A stretch of DNA of 64,000 nt, taken from contig NZ_RRCN01000001.1 of the NCBI RefSeq assembly GCF_003863965.1, forward strand, positions 3,740,304-3,804,303. The letters run 5' to 3'. Positions 62,720 through 64,000 of this stretch are shown here, one piece after another. The stretch's first letter is position 1; each line of letters opens with the position of its first letter. Made by a program: the position numbers and the translations under genes. This stretch comes from Paenibacillus oralis. Its GTDB lineage: Bacteria > Bacillota > Bacilli > Paenibacillales > Paenibacillaceae. The notes under the pieces were generated by a model. The model ran no database searches. It saw only the letters and a program-made list of their open reading frames with translations, and was not told where the DNA came from.

Positions 62720-63799
62720 ATGGCAGAAGTGAAAAAAATCGCGGTTACCGCGGGAGACGGCATTGGGCCGGAAGTGGTGGCCGAGGCGGAGAAGGTGCTG
62801 AAGCGGACGGAGGAGCTGTTTGGCTACCGTTTTGAAACGGAGCATGCCTTGTTTGGCGGCATCGCGATCGATGAGAAAGGAACGCCGCTTCCGCAGGAGA
62901 CGCTGGAAGTGTGCAAAAACGCCGACGCCGTGCTGCTCGGCGCAGTTGGCGGCCCGAAATGGGACAACAATCCGAAGGAGCTGCGTCCCGAGACCGGCCT
63001 GCTCGGCATCCGCAAAGCGCTGGGCTTGTTCTCGAATTTGCGCCCGGCGGTCGTTTTCGATTGCCTGAAGGACGCGTCCACATTGAAACCGGAGGTGCTT
63101 GAGGGCACCGATCTGATCGTTGTGCGGGAGTTGACGGGCGGCATTTACTTCGGTGAAAAATTCCGCCGGGATACCGATCAAGGCCAGGAAGCCGTGGATA
63201 CCTGCGCGTACAACGTTAGCGAAGTCGAGCGGATCGTCCGCCAGGCCTTCGAAATCGCCCAAAAGCGGCGGAAAAAGCTTGCTTCCGTCGACAAAGCGAA
63301 CGTGCTGGAAACGTCGCGTTTATGGCGCGAGGTGGTCATTCGGATCGCTCCGGAGTATCCGGACGTAGAGCTCGAGCATGTGCTCGTGGACAACTGCGCG
63401 ATGCAGCTCTTGCGCCGTCCTGCCAGCTTTGACGTCATCGTCACGGAGAACATGTTCGGCGACATTCTCAGCGATGAAGCGGCGATGCTGACCGGTTCGA
63501 TCGGCATGTTGTCATCGGCTTCCCTCGGCGAAGGAAGCTTCGGCCTTTACGAGCCGGTACACGGTTCGGCGCCGGATATCGCCGGCCAAAACCTGGCCAA
63601 TCCGATCGCCACGATTTTGTCGGTTGCGCTGATGTTCCGCATGACGTTTGGTTACGTCGACGCGGCGGACGCGATTGAAAAAGCCGTGGCGGAAGTGCTG
63701 GACGCCGGCCATCGGACAGGCGATATCGCGGTCGATAAAAGCAAGGCGATCGGCACGAAAGCGATGGGCGATCTGATCGTCGCAGCGATGAAAAAGTAG
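62720..63799 (+). CDS. leuB: 3-isopropylmalate dehydrogenase
   Basis: 359 residues: [28 protein letters not shown], substrate-binding [21 protein letters not shown] (leuB-type), and [19 protein letters not shown] with the metal-binding Asp. It oxidises 3-isopropylmalate in leucine synthesis. AAGGGAG lies 9 bp before the ATG. No leuA, leuC or leuD is next to it within the window. Confidence 0.97.
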   Translation: MAEVKKIAVTAGDGIGPEVVAEAEKVLKRTEELFGYRFETEHALFGGIAIDEKGTPLPQETLEVCKNADAVLLGAVGGPKWDNNPKELRPETGLLGIRKALGLFSNLRPAVVFDCLKDASTLKPEVLEGTDLIVVRELTGGIYFGEKFRRDTDQGQEAVDTCAYNVSEVERIVRQAFEIAQKRRKKLASVDKANVLETSRLWREVVIRIAPEYPDVELEHVLVDNCAMQLLRRPASFDVIVTENMFGDILSDEAAMLTGSIGMLSSASLGEGSFGLYEPVHGSAPDIAGQNLANPIATILSVALMFRMTFGYVDAADAIEKAVAEVLDAGHRTGDIAVDKSKAIGTKAMGDLIVAAMKK

Positions 63800-63916
63800 G
63801 GTGTTTGCTTGCTTGCCGTAGCGGGCTGGAAACGCTTTGAAAAGGGTTCCAATCTACGAAAAAGTTCAAAAAAAATCCTTATTTATAATTATTATAAAAA
63901 AATAACTGTTATAATA

Positions 63917-64000
63917 TTGACTTTGAAATATGCCTTTGATACCATGAGAACTGTAAGTTTGAAAAGGATTGAAACTTACACAGCAAAAGGGATTAGAAAC
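63917..64000 (+). promoter_or_regulatory. Promoter and structured leader at the window edge
   Basis: TTGACT (63917-63922), 17-bp spacer, TACCAT (63940-63945). The presumed transcript begins with a perfect stem, GTAAGTTT (63953-63960) / AAACTTAC (63972-63979). The tail reads AAAAGGGATTAGAAAC, which resembles the end of some CRISPR repeats. The downstream sequence is outside the window. Confidence 0.4.

Overview
The window is chromosomal DNA of a low-to-mid-GC Gram-positive bacterium, most likely a Paenibacillus or close relative. The evidence is a secreted protein with three C-terminal S-layer-homology repeats, lipoproteins with Firmicutes lipoboxes, a T-box leader before ilvB, infC-rpmI-rplT with an AUU start and an L20-type leader, CcpA and LexA type operators, and strong GGAGG ribosome binding sites. 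No rRNA, tRNA, complete insertion sequence or prophage was found.

Layout. 1-8.3 kb: DUF1697 protein, a CDP-alcohol phosphatidyltransferase, an SDR, ung, a zwf-transaldolase pair, then a LysR regulator with a thiosulfate-uptake pair (YeeE/YedE plus TusA-like). 8.7-12 kb: a GNAT-SDR fusion, an NAD epimerase and a VOC protein. 12-22.6 kb: a phosphate/glycerophosphodiester block. It has an 1860-residue S-layer-anchored glycerophosphodiester phosphodiesterase, then a HAD phosphatase and a UgpB-A-E-like ABC transporter. Both transcription units begin with 11-bp-pitch PhoP-like repeats and a similar terminator/antiterminator leader. 22.6-25.7 kb: hypothetical genes, a frameshifted toxin-antitoxin pair and a small winged-helix gene behind a LexA box. 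25.9-31.5 kb: an ascorbate-family PTS (regulator fused to EIIA, then EIIB, EIIC) with a split transketolase and a perfect cre. 31.6-34.6 kb: AraC and RpiR regulators and a Gfo/Idh/MocA oxidoreductase. 34.6-49.9 kb: rRNA and tRNA modification (RlmC/D-like, TrmB, YtqA/B), RecQ, a DUF4080 radical SAM protein, an alpha/beta hydrolase, a second VOC protein, a UgtP-like glycolipid synthase, a PAP2 phosphatase and a membrane glycosyltransferase. 50.3-52 kb: infC-rpmI-rplT. 52.3-57.1 kb: a BMP-type nucleoside ABC importer. 57.3-63.8 kb: a small Gly/Phe-rich protein, a GNAT, T-box-ilvB-ilvN-ilvC, and leuB.

The most unusual content is intergenic. Four sequence families (A-D, nine clear copies) share no obvious sequence but have the same geometry. 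Each is about 200 bp and holds two direct copies of a motif 50-52 bp apart, a centre, then two inverted copies again 50-52 bp apart. A fifth family (E) has 12-bp terminal inverted repeats and a constant length of about 166 bp, like a MITE. One E copy lies inside the rpmI-rplT operon.

All starts, motifs and spacings were read by eye. No database search or folding program was run.
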